The notes beneath the pieces are model-generated. The model was not told the DNA's origin and searched no databases. It was given only the letters and a program-made list of their open reading frames with translations. This document shows, piece after piece, positions 1 through 9,627 of a DNA stretch of 64,000 nt. The stretch is from Pseudomonadota bacterium (lineage in GTDB: Bacteria > Pseudomonadota > Gammaproteobacteria > Burkholderiales > Thiobacillaceae), in contig JAJZRU010000001.1 of the NCBI GenBank assembly GCA_021802555.1, positions 62,001-126,000 on the forward strand, in the 5' to 3' direction. A program made the position numbers and the translations under genes. How positions within the stretch are numbered: position 1 is the stretch's first letter; every line of letters begins with the position of its first letter.

Positions 1-1469
<1,469 letters not shown>

Positions 1470-1487
1470 TTATTTAAGGAGGAAGGC

Positions 1488-2270
1488 ATGGCTTCCCATC
1501 CCACCGGCACGCGCGAGGAATGGCTGCGGGCGCGCATCGAACTGCTCGCAGCGGAAAAGGCGCACACGCGCCGCGGCGACGAACTGGCGCGGCAACGCCG
1601 CGACCTCCCCTGGGTGCGCGTCGACAAAGACTACTGCTTTGACACCGACGCGGGCGTCACGACGCTCGCCGATCTGTTCAAGGGTCGCTCGCAGCTGCTC
1701 GTCTATCACTTCATGTTCGGCCCCGACTACACCGCGGGCTGCCCGACCTGCTCGACCATCGCCGACGGTTTCGACGGCTTCTCCGTGCACCTGGCGCATC
1801 ACGACGTCACGCTGATGGCGGTGTCGCGCGCGCCGCTGGACAAGATCCAGGCGTACAAGCGGCGCATGGGCTGGACGTTTCCCTGGGCTTCGGCGTTCGG
1901 CACCGACTTCAACGCCGACTTTAGCGCCTCGTTCAGTGTCGAGCAGCAGCGCGACGGCATCAACTACAACTACCGGCGCGAGCCGCCGATGGCGCAGATT
2001 CCGCACCAGATGGGCAAAGATGCCGGCGACCAATCGCCGCCGGCCCGCAACGCCGCGATGTCTGGTACCGACGTCGCCACCTACATCCGCGAGCGGCCCG
2101 GCATGAGCGCCTTCATCCACGAGGAGGGTGTGGTCTACCATACCTACTCGACGTATGCGCGCGGACTCGACGGCTTGTGGGGTATGTACCAGTGGCTCGA
2201 TCGCGCGCCGTTGGGGCGCAACGAAACCGGCATGTGGTGGCGCCGGCACGACGAGTACGAAGCGGCATGA
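1488..2270 (+). CDS. DUF899 family thioredoxin-like protein
   Basis: 260-residue protein of the DUF899 family, distantly thioredoxin-fold. Family hallmarks are visible: the RRDLPWVRVDKDY segment near residue 35, LLVYHFMFGPDYTAGCPTCS with a CPTCS cysteine pair near residue 85, and the C-terminal TYSTYARGLDGLWGMYQWLD. The start at 1488 is chosen because AAGGAGGAAGGC precedes it; the frame is open further upstream but runs through the promoter. Its stop overlaps the start of the DUF2182 gene (ATGA), so the two form an operon. Likely controlled by the GCAAC palindromes upstream. Biochemical role unknown; a redox or thiol role is inference. Confidence 0.85.
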   Translation: MASHPTGTREEWLRARIELLAAEKAHTRRGDELARQRRDLPWVRVDKDYCFDTDAGVTTLADLFKGRSQLLVYHFMFGPDYTAGCPTCSTIADGFDGFSVHLAHHDVTLMAVSRAPLDKIQAYKRRMGWTFPWASAFGTDFNADFSASFSVEQQRDGINYNYRREPPMAQIPHQMGKDAGDQSPPARNAAMSGTDVATYIRERPGMSAFIHEEGVVYHTYSTYARGLDGLWGMYQWLDRAPLGRNETGMWWRRHDEYEAA

Positions 2271-3055
2271 ACGCGCGCGCACTGACGCTTGCCGGAGCGT
2301 TTGCGGCGCATCGCTGGCTCGCCGTCGGCGCGCTGCTGTTCGGCGCCGGCGTCGCCGCGACGCTCGCCGGCAGCACGGCGATGGCCGGCATGGGCGGCAT
2401 GGCGATGCCAGGCGGCTGGACGATGAGCATGCTATGGATGCGCATGCCCGGCCAGAGTTGGGCTGGCACGGCGGCGGGCTTCATGGCCATGTGGGCGGCG
2501 ATGCTGCCGCCAATGATGCTGCCCGCACTGCTGCCGGCGCTGGCGCGGTATCGCCGCGTGCTCGCCGGCCGCTCTAGCACGGCGCGACTCGACGTGCTGA
2601 CCGCGCAGGCGGCGGCGGGCTACTTCGCCGTCTGGCTCGCGCAAGGCGGCGTCGTGTACGCACTCGGCACGGCGCTCGCCGCAGCGGCAATGCGCGACCC
2701 GGTGCTCGCCGCGCATGCGCCGCTCGCCGCCAGTCTGCTGCTGATCGGCGCCGGGGTGGTGCAGTGGAGCCGCTGGAAGGCGCACCGGCTCGGCTGCTGC
2801 CACACCCTGGCTGCGCACGGCGGTGCAGCGTGGCGTGCCGGCGCGCGCCTGGGTTGGGAATGCAGCACCTGCTGCGCCGGGCTGACCGCCGTGCTGCTCG
2901 TCGCCGGCATCATGGATCTGCGCGCGATGGCGCTGGTCACCGTGGCGATCAGCGCGGAGCGGTTGGCACCGCGCGGGGCGGGCGTGGCGCGGGCGATCGG
3001 CGTGGCGCTGATCGCGCTTGGATGTGGCTTCTACGTCATTGCACCCGAGGCCTGA
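2267..3055 (+). CDS. DUF2182 integral membrane protein
   Basis: 262-residue multi-pass membrane protein of the DUF2182 family (predicted metal-binding membrane proteins). About six hydrophobic segments are visible, with the diagnostic WAAMLPPMMLPALLPAL segment near residue 80, a methionine-rich N-terminal loop (MAGMGGMAMPGG), and a GCCH and WECSTCCAG cysteine pair in the second half. Start and upstream stop share ATGA, indicating translational coupling with the DUF899 gene. Metal binding is a family annotation, not something the sequence proves. Confidence 0.8.
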   Translation: MNARALTLAGAFAAHRWLAVGALLFGAGVAATLAGSTAMAGMGGMAMPGGWTMSMLWMRMPGQSWAGTAAGFMAMWAAMLPPMMLPALLPALARYRRVLAGRSSTARLDVLTAQAAAGYFAVWLAQGGVVYALGTALAAAAMRDPVLAAHAPLAASLLLIGAGVVQWSRWKAHRLGCCHTLAAHGGAAWRAGARLGWECSTCCAGLTAVLLVAGIMDLRAMALVTVAISAERLAPRGAGVARAIGVALIALGCGFYVIAPEA

Positions 3056-3059
3056 AGCG

Positions 3060-3247
3060 GGCGACCATCGGCCCACCCGCAGCGCCGTGCGCTCGCGGCG
3101 CACGGCCCGGCTCTGCATCAGCGCGACCGTGTGCAGCATCAGATACAGCGGCACAAAGAACGCCGGAATCAGCAGCAGCGGCAGGTTTGCCATCGGTGCG
3201 GTGCTGATCTCGCCCGGCGCGCTGGTGGACTGGGGAAAACACCACAT
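3060..3247 (-). pseudogene. Possible remnant of a small membrane protein gene
   Basis: The 399-nt stretch 3056-3454 has no intact gene. On the minus strand it encodes a plausible membrane segment, NLPLLLIPAFFVPLYLMLH followed by TVALMQSR. The frame upstream is interrupted by a frame change near 3235, and downstream it runs as antisense through the DUF2182 gene without a sensible end. It looks like the C-terminal helix of a lost small membrane protein. It could also be chance hydrophobic coding in GC-rich DNA. Confidence 0.25.
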
Positions 3248-3454
3248 TCCAGGTACCGTCGTGCTGAAGCAGTCTCAGGGCGGCGCGCCGCGCAGCGGCA
3301 AGGCGAAACCAGGGCAGGACAAGGCGCGGCGCTGAGCCAGGCCAGCGAGGCCGGCGCCCCCGTCGGCACTGCAGTTCAGCGGTTCATCAGATCGGCGATG
3401 GCTGCCCTGCCCCGAAGCCCGAAATCCTGTCCACGTGGGTTCGCCAACGAATAA

Positions 3455-3518
3455 GCAACTTCTTAATTGCATGTCGTCGGGTTTCGTGCAAAATGCATTT
3501 GCGCAACCTTTTTGTTGC
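3455..3518 (+). promoter_or_regulatory. Promoter with two GCAAC-N6-RTTGC operators (locus 2)
   Basis: Inverted repeats GCAAC-TTCTTA-ATTGC (3455-3470, one mismatch) and GCAAC-CTTTTT-GTTGC (3503-3518) flank a promoter: -35 TTGCAT (3467-3472), 17-bp spacer, -10 AAAATG (3490-3495). Operator positions relative to the promoter, and the 48-bp repeat-to-repeat distance, are identical to the DUF899 promoter at 1406-1469. Likely autoregulation by the ArsR-type regulator encoded as the second gene of this operon. Confidence 0.7.
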
Positions 3519-3538
3519 CGGTTTCAAGGAGAGAAATC

Positions 3539-4006
3539 ATGGACGAGATCGCCGACCGCATCGAACGCAACATCGTCATCAATGCACCTCGCGAGCGGGT
3601 GTGGCGCGCCCTCTCAAATGCCGAGGAATTCGGCACCTGGTTCGGCGCCGATCTGAAAGGGCAGAGTTTCGCGCCTGGCCAACGGGTGCGTGGCAGGATG
3701 GGCCAATGCGGCCACGAAAATGTCTGGTTCGATGTGGTGATCGAGCGCATGGAGCCGCCGGATTTGCTTTCCTACCACTGGCATCCCTACGCCATCGACC
3801 CCGCAGTCGATTACTCGGCGGAGGCGCCCACACAGGTGGTCTTCACCCTGCGTGATGCGCCGGGGCAGGGCACCCTGCTGACGGTGGTGGAATCCGGCTT
3901 CGACCGCGTGCCGCCGCACCGCCGCCTGGAGGCGTTCCGCATGCACGGCCGGGGGTGGGATGCACAGCTGGGCAACATCGCGCGCCATGTCGAAGCGGCG
4001 AGCTGA
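3539..4006 (+). CDS. SRPBCC / AHSA1-like domain protein
   Basis: 155-residue START/SRPBCC-fold protein of the Aha1-C (activator of Hsp90 ATPase homologue) type. The N-terminal pattern IERNIVINAPRERVWRAL and the following FGTWFGADL are characteristic; the C-terminal half ends in the helix HGRGWDAQLGNIARHVEAA. The start is chosen for the AAGGAGAGAAATC ribosome site. These small hydrophobic-ligand proteins are very often paired with an ArsR/SdpR regulator, which is exactly the next gene, overlapping by 20 nt. The ligand is unknown. Confidence 0.85.
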   Translation: MDEIADRIERNIVINAPRERVWRALSNAEEFGTWFGADLKGQSFAPGQRVRGRMGQCGHENVWFDVVIERMEPPDLLSYHWHPYAIDPAVDYSAEAPTQVVFTLRDAPGQGTLLTVVESGFDRVPPHRRLEAFRMHGRGWDAQLGNIARHVEAAS

Positions 4007-4361
4007 GCGGGCCGGCGCGGCGCCGGATGTCATTGCCGACGATCGCCTGGCCACCGTTTTCGCGGCGCTGGGCGATCCCACGCGGCTGAAGCTCGTCACC
4101 ATGCTGTGCGCCGGTGCCGCGCTGTCGATCGCCCAGCTCACGGCCAACACCGCCATCAGCCGTCAGGCGGTGACCAAGCACTTGCAGGTGCTGGCCGATG
4201 CCGGCGTGGTGCATGACATCAGGTCGGGCCGCGAGCGACTCTGGCAGCTCGATCCTGCACAGGTCGAGGCTGCGAAGAAGGCGCTGGAGATCATCGGCCG
4301 GGAATGGGAAGCCGCGCTGGGCAGGCTCAAGACATACGTCGAGTCGGAGGGGGCGGACTGA
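3987..4361 (+). CDS. ArsR-family winged-helix repressor
   Basis: 124-residue ArsR/SmtB-family regulator. The winged helix runs from LATVFAALGDPTRLKLVTML through the recognition helix NTAISRQAVTKHLQVLADAG to the wing VVHDIRSGRERLWQLDP. No cysteine metal-binding motif (ELCVCDL type) is present, so it belongs to the non-metal SdpR-like branch that partners SRPBCC proteins. The start at 3987 is the ATG nearest the domain; another in-frame ATG lies at 3960. It overlaps the SRPBCC gene by 20 nt. It is the candidate repressor for the GCAAC palindromes at both promoters. Confidence 0.88.
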   Translation: MSKRRAERAGAAPDVIADDRLATVFAALGDPTRLKLVTMLCAGAALSIAQLTANTAISRQAVTKHLQVLADAGVVHDIRSGRERLWQLDPAQVEAAKKALEIIGREWEAALGRLKTYVESEGAD

Positions 4362-4407
4362 GCGATCAGACAGCAGCTTTCAGTCGGCAGCGCGGTCCTC
4401 CGTCGAA

Positions 4408-4887
4408 TCACCCGGCCGCACGCTCCAGTGTCGCGATGTCGAGTTTCTTCATGGGCAGCAAGGCCTGCATGGTGCGCGCGGCGCACGTGGGATCGCCGAG
4501 CAGTTCGATCAGGCGGCGCGGCACCACCTGCCAGCTCACGCCGTAGCGGTCTTTCAGCCAGCCGCATTGCTGCGCCTCGGGCGGGCCGCCGGCGGACAGG
4601 GCGTTCCAGTAGTGATCGACCTCGCGCTGGTCGGCGCAGTCGATCACGAACGACACGGCTTCGCTGAAATGGAACTCGGGGCCGCCGTTGAGCGCGGTGA
4701 AGGCTTTGCCGTCGAGCTCGAAGGCGACCACCATCACCGTGCCGGTGGCGTGGCCGTGCACCTCACGCCCGGCGTCGGGGTAGCGCTGGATGCGGGTGAT
4801 GCGCGAATTCGGAAAGACCGAAACGTAGAAACGCGCGGCCTCCTCGGCCTGGCCGTCGAACCAGAGCATGGGGGTGATGGCGGGCAT
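4408..4887 (-). CDS. VOC family protein (PhnB-like)
   Basis: 159-residue vicinal-oxygen-chelate fold protein of the PhnB/3-demethylubiquinone methyltransferase-like group. It begins MPAITPMLWFDGQAEEAARFY and carries FTALNGGPEFHFSEAVSF and the DRYGVSWQVVP segment typical of the family. It is the last gene of a minus-strand run with two YciI and one other VOC gene (6208 down to 4408). No enzymatic function can be assigned from sequence alone. Confidence 0.85.
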   Translation of the reverse strand: MPAITPMLWFDGQAEEAARFYVSVFPNSRITRIQRYPDAGREVHGHATGTVMVVAFELDGKAFTALNGGPEFHFSEAVSFVIDCADQREVDHYWNALSAGGPPEAQQCGWLKDRYGVSWQVVPRRLIELLGDPTCAARTMQALLPMKKLDIATLERAAG

Positions 4888-4942
4888 GATGGACTCCTTG
4901 TCAGGTGGGGGACGCGCCGTCGTCGCGAAGCCGGGGCATGGA

Positions 4943-5305
4943 TTAGCCCTCGTAGCAGGGCGCAGCTTCGCGCACCTCGACGCTGGCCCACTGCGCGGCC
5001 GGGCAGGCGGCGGCGATGGCCAGCGCCTCGTCGCGGTCGGCGCAGTCGATGTAGAAAAAGCCGCCGATCATTTCCTTGGCCTCGGCGAACGGGCCGTCGC
5101 GCAGCTCGGTCTTGCCGTCGCGGCGTTGCACGCGCACGCCCAGGCGGTCGGGGAGCAATGATGACACGCCGAGCAGCTTGCCTTCGGCGGCCAGCCCCTC
5201 GCCGAAGCGCACCATCTCCTGGTACGCGGCGCGGCCTTGCTCGGGCGTGCGCGCTTCGCGCTGGCCGCGCGGTTCGACGATCAACAGCAGATAGGACGGC
5301 ATCAT
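4943..5305 (-). CDS. YciI / DGPF-domain protein
   Basis: 120-residue YCII-related protein. The defining DGPFAEAKEMIGGFFYIDC motif is in the middle and the N-terminal MPSYLLLIVEPRG strand is typical. The start is at an ATGATG; the second ATG is equally possible. Second of four genes in this minus-strand group of alternating YciI and VOC proteins. In actinobacteria and proteobacteria these usually sit with an ECF sigma factor, but none is encoded in this cluster. Confidence 0.85.
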   Translation of the reverse strand: MMPSYLLLIVEPRGQREARTPEQGRAAYQEMVRFGEGLAAEGKLLGVSSLLPDRLGVRVQRRDGKTELRDGPFAEAKEMIGGFFYIDCADRDEALAIAAACPAAQWASVEVREAAPCYEG

Positions 5306-5320
5306 GAGTCTCCCAGGTCG

Positions 5321-5689
5321 TCAGGCCATCGAGTGCAGGCCGAACATATTGCCCTCGGTGTCTACCGCGAGGGCGATGTGGCCGTGTTGGCCGATGGACA
5401 TTTTTTCCTTGTGGATGCGGCCGCCGGCGGGCACCACGCGCGCCGCTTCCACGGCGCAATCCTCGCAGCCGAAATACACCAGCGTGCTGCCGCCGGAGGG
5501 CACGCCGGGCATTTTCACCAGCGCGCCGCCGATGCCGGGGTGTTCGGGGTTCATGGAAAAGGTCCAGTATTCCATGTCGGGCGTGTCGAGCTTTTCCAGC
5601 TTGCGCCGGAGCACGGCTTCGTAGAAGGCGCAGGCGCGCGCCATGTCCTGGACGTAGATTTCGAACCAGCGGGCGGGGTTTTCCTGCAT
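5321..5689 (-). CDS. VOC / glyoxalase-like protein
   Basis: 122-residue single-module VOC protein. It starts MQENPARWFEIYVQDMARAC and ends in the beta strand HIALAVDTEGNMFGLHSM, a typical VOC C-terminal pattern. An AGGAGATCATC ribosome site precedes the ATG. It lies 15 nt upstream of the YciI gene at 4943-5305, consistent with co-transcription. Substrate unknown. Confidence 0.83.
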   Translation of the reverse strand: MQENPARWFEIYVQDMARACAFYEAVLRRKLEKLDTPDMEYWTFSMNPEHPGIGGALVKMPGVPSGGSTLVYFGCEDCAVEAARVVPAGGRIHKEKMSIGQHGHIALAVDTEGNMFGLHSMA

Positions 5690-5785
5690 GATGATCTCCT
5701 ATAAGGGGTGAGATAAGGCGGCTGTGCGCCCGTGCACACGACGCGCGGGCTTGACGAAAATCGACAGCCCTCACGCAAAAAAACC

Positions 5786-6208
5786 TCAGCGCGACGGCTC
5801 CAGCTTGCGAAAGCGCTCGACCGCCGGCCCGGGCGCGAAATCTTCCGGTTCGAACAACTGTCGCACCTCGATCTCGGCCGGCTTGCCCGCCCCCACCGGG
5901 TTGGGGTAGCGCCGCGCCCATTCCAGCGCTTCTTCGCGCGACTTCACCTGGATCAGGGTGTAGCCGGCGATCAGTTCCTTGGACTCGGCAAAGGGGCCGT
6001 CGAGCACGGTGCGGCGGTCGCCCTCGCAGCGCACGCGCCAGCCCCGCGAGCTGGGCTGCAGGCCGTTGGCGTCGAGCAGGGCGCCGGCCCGGGCCAGGTT
6101 TTCGTGGTAGGCCGCCATGGCGGCGAACACTTCGGGATCGGGCTGGACATTGCCGCCGTCCCGAGCCTCGAACTCGGGATCGGATTTGACGATGATCATG
6201 AAGCGCAT
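5786..6208 (-). CDS. YciI / DGPF-domain protein, first gene of the VOC/YciI operon
   Basis: 140-residue YCII-related protein. It begins MRFMIIVKSDPEFEA and contains the family motif LDGPFAESKELIAGYTLIQV near residue 75. The ATG at 6208 is chosen because the YciI domain begins there; the frame is open further upstream but without domain similarity. Together with the three downstream genes it forms a compact YciI-VOC-YciI-VOC set. These families are catalytically uncharacterised in most cases. Confidence 0.85.
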   Translation of the reverse strand: MRFMIIVKSDPEFEARDGGNVQPDPEVFAAMAAYHENLARAGALLDANGLQPSSRGWRVRCEGDRRTVLDGPFAESKELIAGYTLIQVKSREEALEWARRYPNPVGAGKPAEIEVRQLFEPEDFAPGPAVERFRKLEPSR

Positions 6209-6416
6209 GGCGGTCTCCGGGGGAACGGAGGAGCGCAAGGACGCCCCTCTCCGATCACACGACGCGCGAGAGCCGGCCGAATCGACGCCGGCGCGGCATT
6301 TTTTTTGGCCGCCCGAATCGGCCGGGAAGAAGCCCGCAAGCCGTGGCTGGCCGCGCTTCCCCGTAGTCAGGAACGGGCCGGCACGCAACGCCGGGGCGTG
6401 CGGACGGGATGCCTCC

Positions 6417-7385
6417 TCAACGCCGTCTGCGCCGCCAGCCCACGAGACCCAGGCCCGCAAGCATCAGTGCGGCCTGTCCCGGTTCCGGCACGGGGGCCAG
6501 GGCATAGCCCAAGCTGGCCATCTCCTGCCGGTCGCCTGCCGAGACGGGCAGTTCCTTGCCCGAGGGCAGCGCGTAATTGAAGGCATCCACCGTCTTCTGC
6601 ACGGCCCAGTCGCCCAAGTCGCCGGAACTAAGGTCGCCATTGAAGGTGTTGATGGCAGTCTGGCCGCCATCCTGGGAGAAATAAGCCTGGGTGCCGGTGA
6701 GATCCAAGGTGCCGGCGTGAGTGTAGCGGTACAGATCCAGCACGGACTCGGGGCAGGCCGCGCCCGAGGTGCAGGAGGGGTCGAGAGCGCTGTAGCGTCC
6801 CAGCACTTCGGAGATTTCGTGCTCGGCCACGCCGATGAAGTCATAGGCGTCTTTTTGCGCGCGCTGGTTGGGATTGAAAGTCCAGATGGCCGAACTGTCG
6901 AAACCCACCGAGCCGTCCAGGCTGTGGGGATGCGGCAGGTTGAAGCCCAGGGCCTTGGCGTTGGCCGTGCTCATATATATCGTGCGCCCGCCGGTCGGGT
7001 CGCTGGCGGGCAGATAACCGGGCGCGGAGGCGTTGGCCAGCGCGTCTTTCACGCTGTAATAATCTGTCCCGATCTCTCCGAAGGAGCTTTCTCCCAGCGC
7101 GCCGTTTCTGATGGTCGTGCCGCCCACCTCGCCCCAGCCCACGCTGAGATTGACGGTGACGGGGTTGGTGAAAGTGGTCTGGTAGAAATTGATCGCGTCC
7201 TGGAAGGCCGCGGCGAAGCCGGCGGGCGCGCTGGCGGTGCTCGTGTCCCAAGTGAGTTTGAAGCTCAGCGCATGGGCGGGCCCGGCCAGCAGGCTGCCCG
7301 CGAGCGCGGCGGCCAGCGCAGCGCGCCGGGCAGCGCGGGGCAAGCGGTGCGGCGCAGGTTTGCGCAAGGTCTTCCCATTCTGCAT
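6417..7385 (-). CDS. PEP-CTERM secreted protein, metalloprotease-like (HExxE)
   Basis: 322-residue exported protein with a Sec signal (AALAAALAGSLLAGPAHA) and a C-terminal PEP-CTERM sorting tail: VPEPGQ, a hydrophobic helix and the basic end WRRRRR, the substrate signal for exosortase/archaeosortase sorting. The middle holds FIGVAEHEISEVLGR, a zinc-protease-like HEISE motif as in the NF038122-type PEP-CTERM metalloproteases. The start at 7385 is chosen for GGAGG eight bases upstream. The PrsT-like gene at the right edge belongs to the same sorting system. Protease activity is inferred. Confidence 0.82.
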   Translation of the reverse strand: MQNGKTLRKPAPHRLPRAARRAALAAALAGSLLAGPAHALSFKLTWDTSTASAPAGFAAAFQDAINFYQTTFTNPVTVNLSVGWGEVGGTTIRNGALGESSFGEIGTDYYSVKDALANASAPGYLPASDPTGGRTIYMSTANAKALGFNLPHPHSLDGSVGFDSSAIWTFNPNQRAQKDAYDFIGVAEHEISEVLGRYSALDPSCTSGAACPESVLDLYRYTHAGTLDLTGTQAYFSQDGGQTAINTFNGDLSSGDLGDWAVQKTVDAFNYALPSGKELPVSAGDRQEMASLGYALAPVPEPGQAALMLAGLGLVGWRRRRR

Positions 7386-7442
7386 CGTGGTGCCTCCTCG
7401 GATGATTGTTTTAGCGTGAAACAACGCGCAGCGTTGCCGCGT

Positions 7443-7477
7443 CCCCCTCGCCCTCTGGGAGAGGGCTGGGGTGAGGG
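7443..7477. repeat. REP-like intergenic palindrome
   Basis: CCCTCGCCCTCTGGGAGAGG followed by GCTGGGGTGAGGG: a short imperfect palindrome of the CCCTCACCCC...CCTCTCCC...GGGAGAGGG type that is dispersed between genes in many proteobacteria. A second copy lies at 39297-39338. Confidence 0.6.
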
Positions 7478-7576
7478 AAACGGACAGGGCGATAAGAGCG
7501 TTTCATGATTTGGGGCGGCGATTCGCCATGTCCGTTAGGCATTCTACGACGTGCCGGGCGCGGCACTTTAGCGCGC

Positions 7577-7590
7577 ATTTGTATACAAAT
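7577..7590. promoter_or_regulatory. Perfect 14-bp palindrome, possible GntR-type operator
   Basis: ATTTGTATACAAAT, a perfect palindrome in the 245-nt gap between the LysR gene (ends 7631) and the PEP-CTERM gene (starts 7385). TTGTATACAA cores are bound by several GntR-family repressors. It lies about 190 bp upstream of the PEP-CTERM gene. It is flanked by T runs on the + strand, so an AT-rich hairpin is the alternative explanation. Confidence 0.35.
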
Positions 7591-7630
7591 TTTTAACCAT
7601 TTTTTTTGGCGGTGCGGGCACGCATGGAAA

Positions 7631-8521
7631 TCAAGCCCGGCAGGTTGCCAGCAGCCACTCCCGAAAGGCGGCGATCTTGGCGAGCTTCAGGTGCGCCGCC
7701 GGCACCACGAAGTGGTAGGCCAGGCGCGTGTCAAGGACGTGATCCAGCAGGCGCACCAGGCGCCCGGCCCTGAGGTCGTCCGCCACCAGGCTGTGCCAGG
7801 CGAGGGCCACGCCCAGCCCGGAAGTCGCTGCCTGCAGGGTCAGGCTGCTGTCGCCGAAGCGGCGGATGTTCAAGGGCGCCCGGGTTTGCACGCCCTGGGC
7901 CGCGAGCCAGGCATCCCATTCAGGAAAGGAGCCGTTGCCGGTGTGCCATTCGTCCTTGAGCAGCGGCAGGCGGGCGATGTCGGCGGCCGTTTTGGCGTCT
8001 TGCGCCAGTGCGGGCGCCGCCACCGCAATGATGCTTTCCGCCATGAGCCTTTCCGTGTGCAGGCCGGGGTAGCCGCCGGCACCGAAGCGTATGGCGGCAT
8101 CGACATCCTCCAGCGCGAAGTCCACTAGGCGGTGGGTGGCGAGCAGGCGCAGTTCGATGTCGGGGTGCAGACGTTGGAAGCCCTCCATGCGCGGCACCAG
8201 CCAGCGCGCCGCGAAAGCCGGCGGGGTCGAGACCACCAGCGGGCCGTCCTGCGCGCCGGCGCGCAACTGCGCGGCCGCGCGTTCCAGGCGGTCGAAGGCC
8301 TCGCTCAGCAGCGGCAGCGCGGCCTGCGCCGCATCGCTCAAGGCCAGCGCCTTGCCGCGCCGCAATAAGGGCTTGCCGAGGACGGCTTCCAACTGCTTGA
8401 CCTGCTGGCTCACCGCCGCGGGCGTGACGTGCAGCTCCTCCGCCGCACGCGCCATGGACAGGTGGCGGGCGACGGCCTCGAAGGCGCGCAGGGCGTTCAA
8501 GGGGGGCAGGCGTCTTCCCAT
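7631..8521 (-). CDS. LysR-family regulator (GcvA-like)
   Basis: 296-residue LysR-type regulator. The N-terminal helix-turn-helix is LSMARAAEELHVTPAAVSQQ with PPLNALRAFEAVARH before it, the usual start of the GcvA group. The effector domain follows from about residue 92 (DGPLVVSTPPAFAARWLVP). It is divergent from the EamA exporter gene, whose expression it probably controls, a common LysR arrangement. The effector is unknown. Confidence 0.93.
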   Translation of the reverse strand: MGRRLPPLNALRAFEAVARHLSMARAAEELHVTPAAVSQQVKQLEAVLGKPLLRRGKALALSDAAQAALPLLSEAFDRLERAAAQLRAGAQDGPLVVSTPPAFAARWLVPRMEGFQRLHPDIELRLLATHRLVDFALEDVDAAIRFGAGGYPGLHTERLMAESIIAVAAPALAQDAKTAADIARLPLLKDEWHTGNGSFPEWDAWLAAQGVQTRAPLNIRRFGDSSLTLQAATSGLGVALAWHSLVADDLRAGRLVRLLDHVLDTRLAYHFVVPAAHLKLAKIAAFREWLLATCRA

Positions 8522-8619
8522 TAGCTTTGCTTAACTCAAGCGCCAAAAAATCTCGTTTGTTACGGTTCCTGCCGGAGGATATAACTCTAACCCGTTTAGA
8601 CATTCTGAATGGGTGCAGC

Positions 8620-9510
8620 ATGCCTGGCAACTGGGTTTACCTGCTCGTCACCACGGCGGCCTTTTTCTGGGGCGCCAACTTCGTGCTCGCCGGCACCGTG
8701 CTGGCCGACCTGCCGCCGCTTTGGGCGGCGGCCCTGCGTTTTGTGCTGGGCGCGGCGCTCATGCTGATCCTTGCCCTGCGCCAAGGGGATGATTTGGCGG
8801 CGCTCGTCCGGCGCCATGCCGGCGCTTATCTGCTGCTGGGGGTGGTGGGCATCGCCGCCTTCAACCTGTTGTTCTTCCACGCCATGCAAACTACGTCGGC
8901 GGACAACGGCGCCCTCATCATGGCCACCAACCCACTGCTCACCACCTTGCTGGCCGCCGTCCTGCTGGGCGAGCGCCCGAGCCGGCGGCATCTGGCGGCG
9001 CTGCCGCTGGCACTGGCGGGGGTGGCGATCGTGATTTCGCAGGGCGATGTGCGGCGTCTGGAAGGCCTGCAGTTCGCCGAGGGCGATCTGCTCATGCTCC
9101 TCGCCAACCTGACTTGGGCGCTGTTCAACGTCAGCTCGCGCCGCTACATGCCCCAGGGCTCGCCCGTTGGCAATACCGCGCTCATGATGACGGCCGGCGC
9201 CGGCGTGCTGCTGGCCGTGGCCCTGGCGGACGGCGGTGCCTTCGCCCTGCCGGGCCTGCACGCCGGCGTGGCCCTGGCCATCATGGCGGTGGGCGGCACG
9301 GTGCTGGCCTATTTGTTCTGGGGCATGGGCATACAGCGCTTGGGCGCGGCGCGCACTTCGTTGTTCCTCAACCTGGTGCCGGTGTTCGCCATGCTGGTGG
9401 GCGGTATGCTGGGGACGCCGCCCACCGCCGCTCAGCTTGCCGGCAGCGTGCTGGTGCTGGGCAGCGTGGCCATGGTCATGCTGCCCCGGAGGCGCGCGGC
9501 GCCGGCATAA
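8620..9510 (+). CDS. EamA/DMT-superfamily transporter
   Basis: 296-residue drug/metabolite transporter with about ten membrane segments in two EamA repeats: the first begins LLVTTAAFFWGANFVLAG, the second near LLMLLANLTWALFNVSSRRYM. The start is placed at the ATG encoding MPGNWVYLL; an in-frame ATG lies earlier at 8527 but its extension is polar and not typical. Divergent from the LysR gene by about 98 bp. Substrate cannot be told. Confidence 0.9.
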   Translation: MPGNWVYLLVTTAAFFWGANFVLAGTVLADLPPLWAAALRFVLGAALMLILALRQGDDLAALVRRHAGAYLLLGVVGIAAFNLLFFHAMQTTSADNGALIMATNPLLTTLLAAVLLGERPSRRHLAALPLALAGVAIVISQGDVRRLEGLQFAEGDLLMLLANLTWALFNVSSRRYMPQGSPVGNTALMMTAGAGVLLAVALADGGAFALPGLHAGVALAIMAVGGTVLAYLFWGMGIQRLGAARTSLFLNLVPVFAMLVGGMLGTPPTAAQLAGSVLVLGSVAMVMLPRRRAAPA

Positions 9511-9627
9511 ACCGCTCTGGCGCACGCTTCGCGTTCCCGCCGGAACGCTGCGTCTCGATGCAGGCCGAAAATCGGTGGCTCGTGGCCATCTTTACCGCAC
9601 CGCAAGCCGTCAACCGCGGTTTCCGGT

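Noticed and set aside
6290-6320. GC stem followed by T8 on the plus strand near 6300
   Set aside because: No plus-strand gene ends there and both neighbours are on the minus strand; probably fortuitous.
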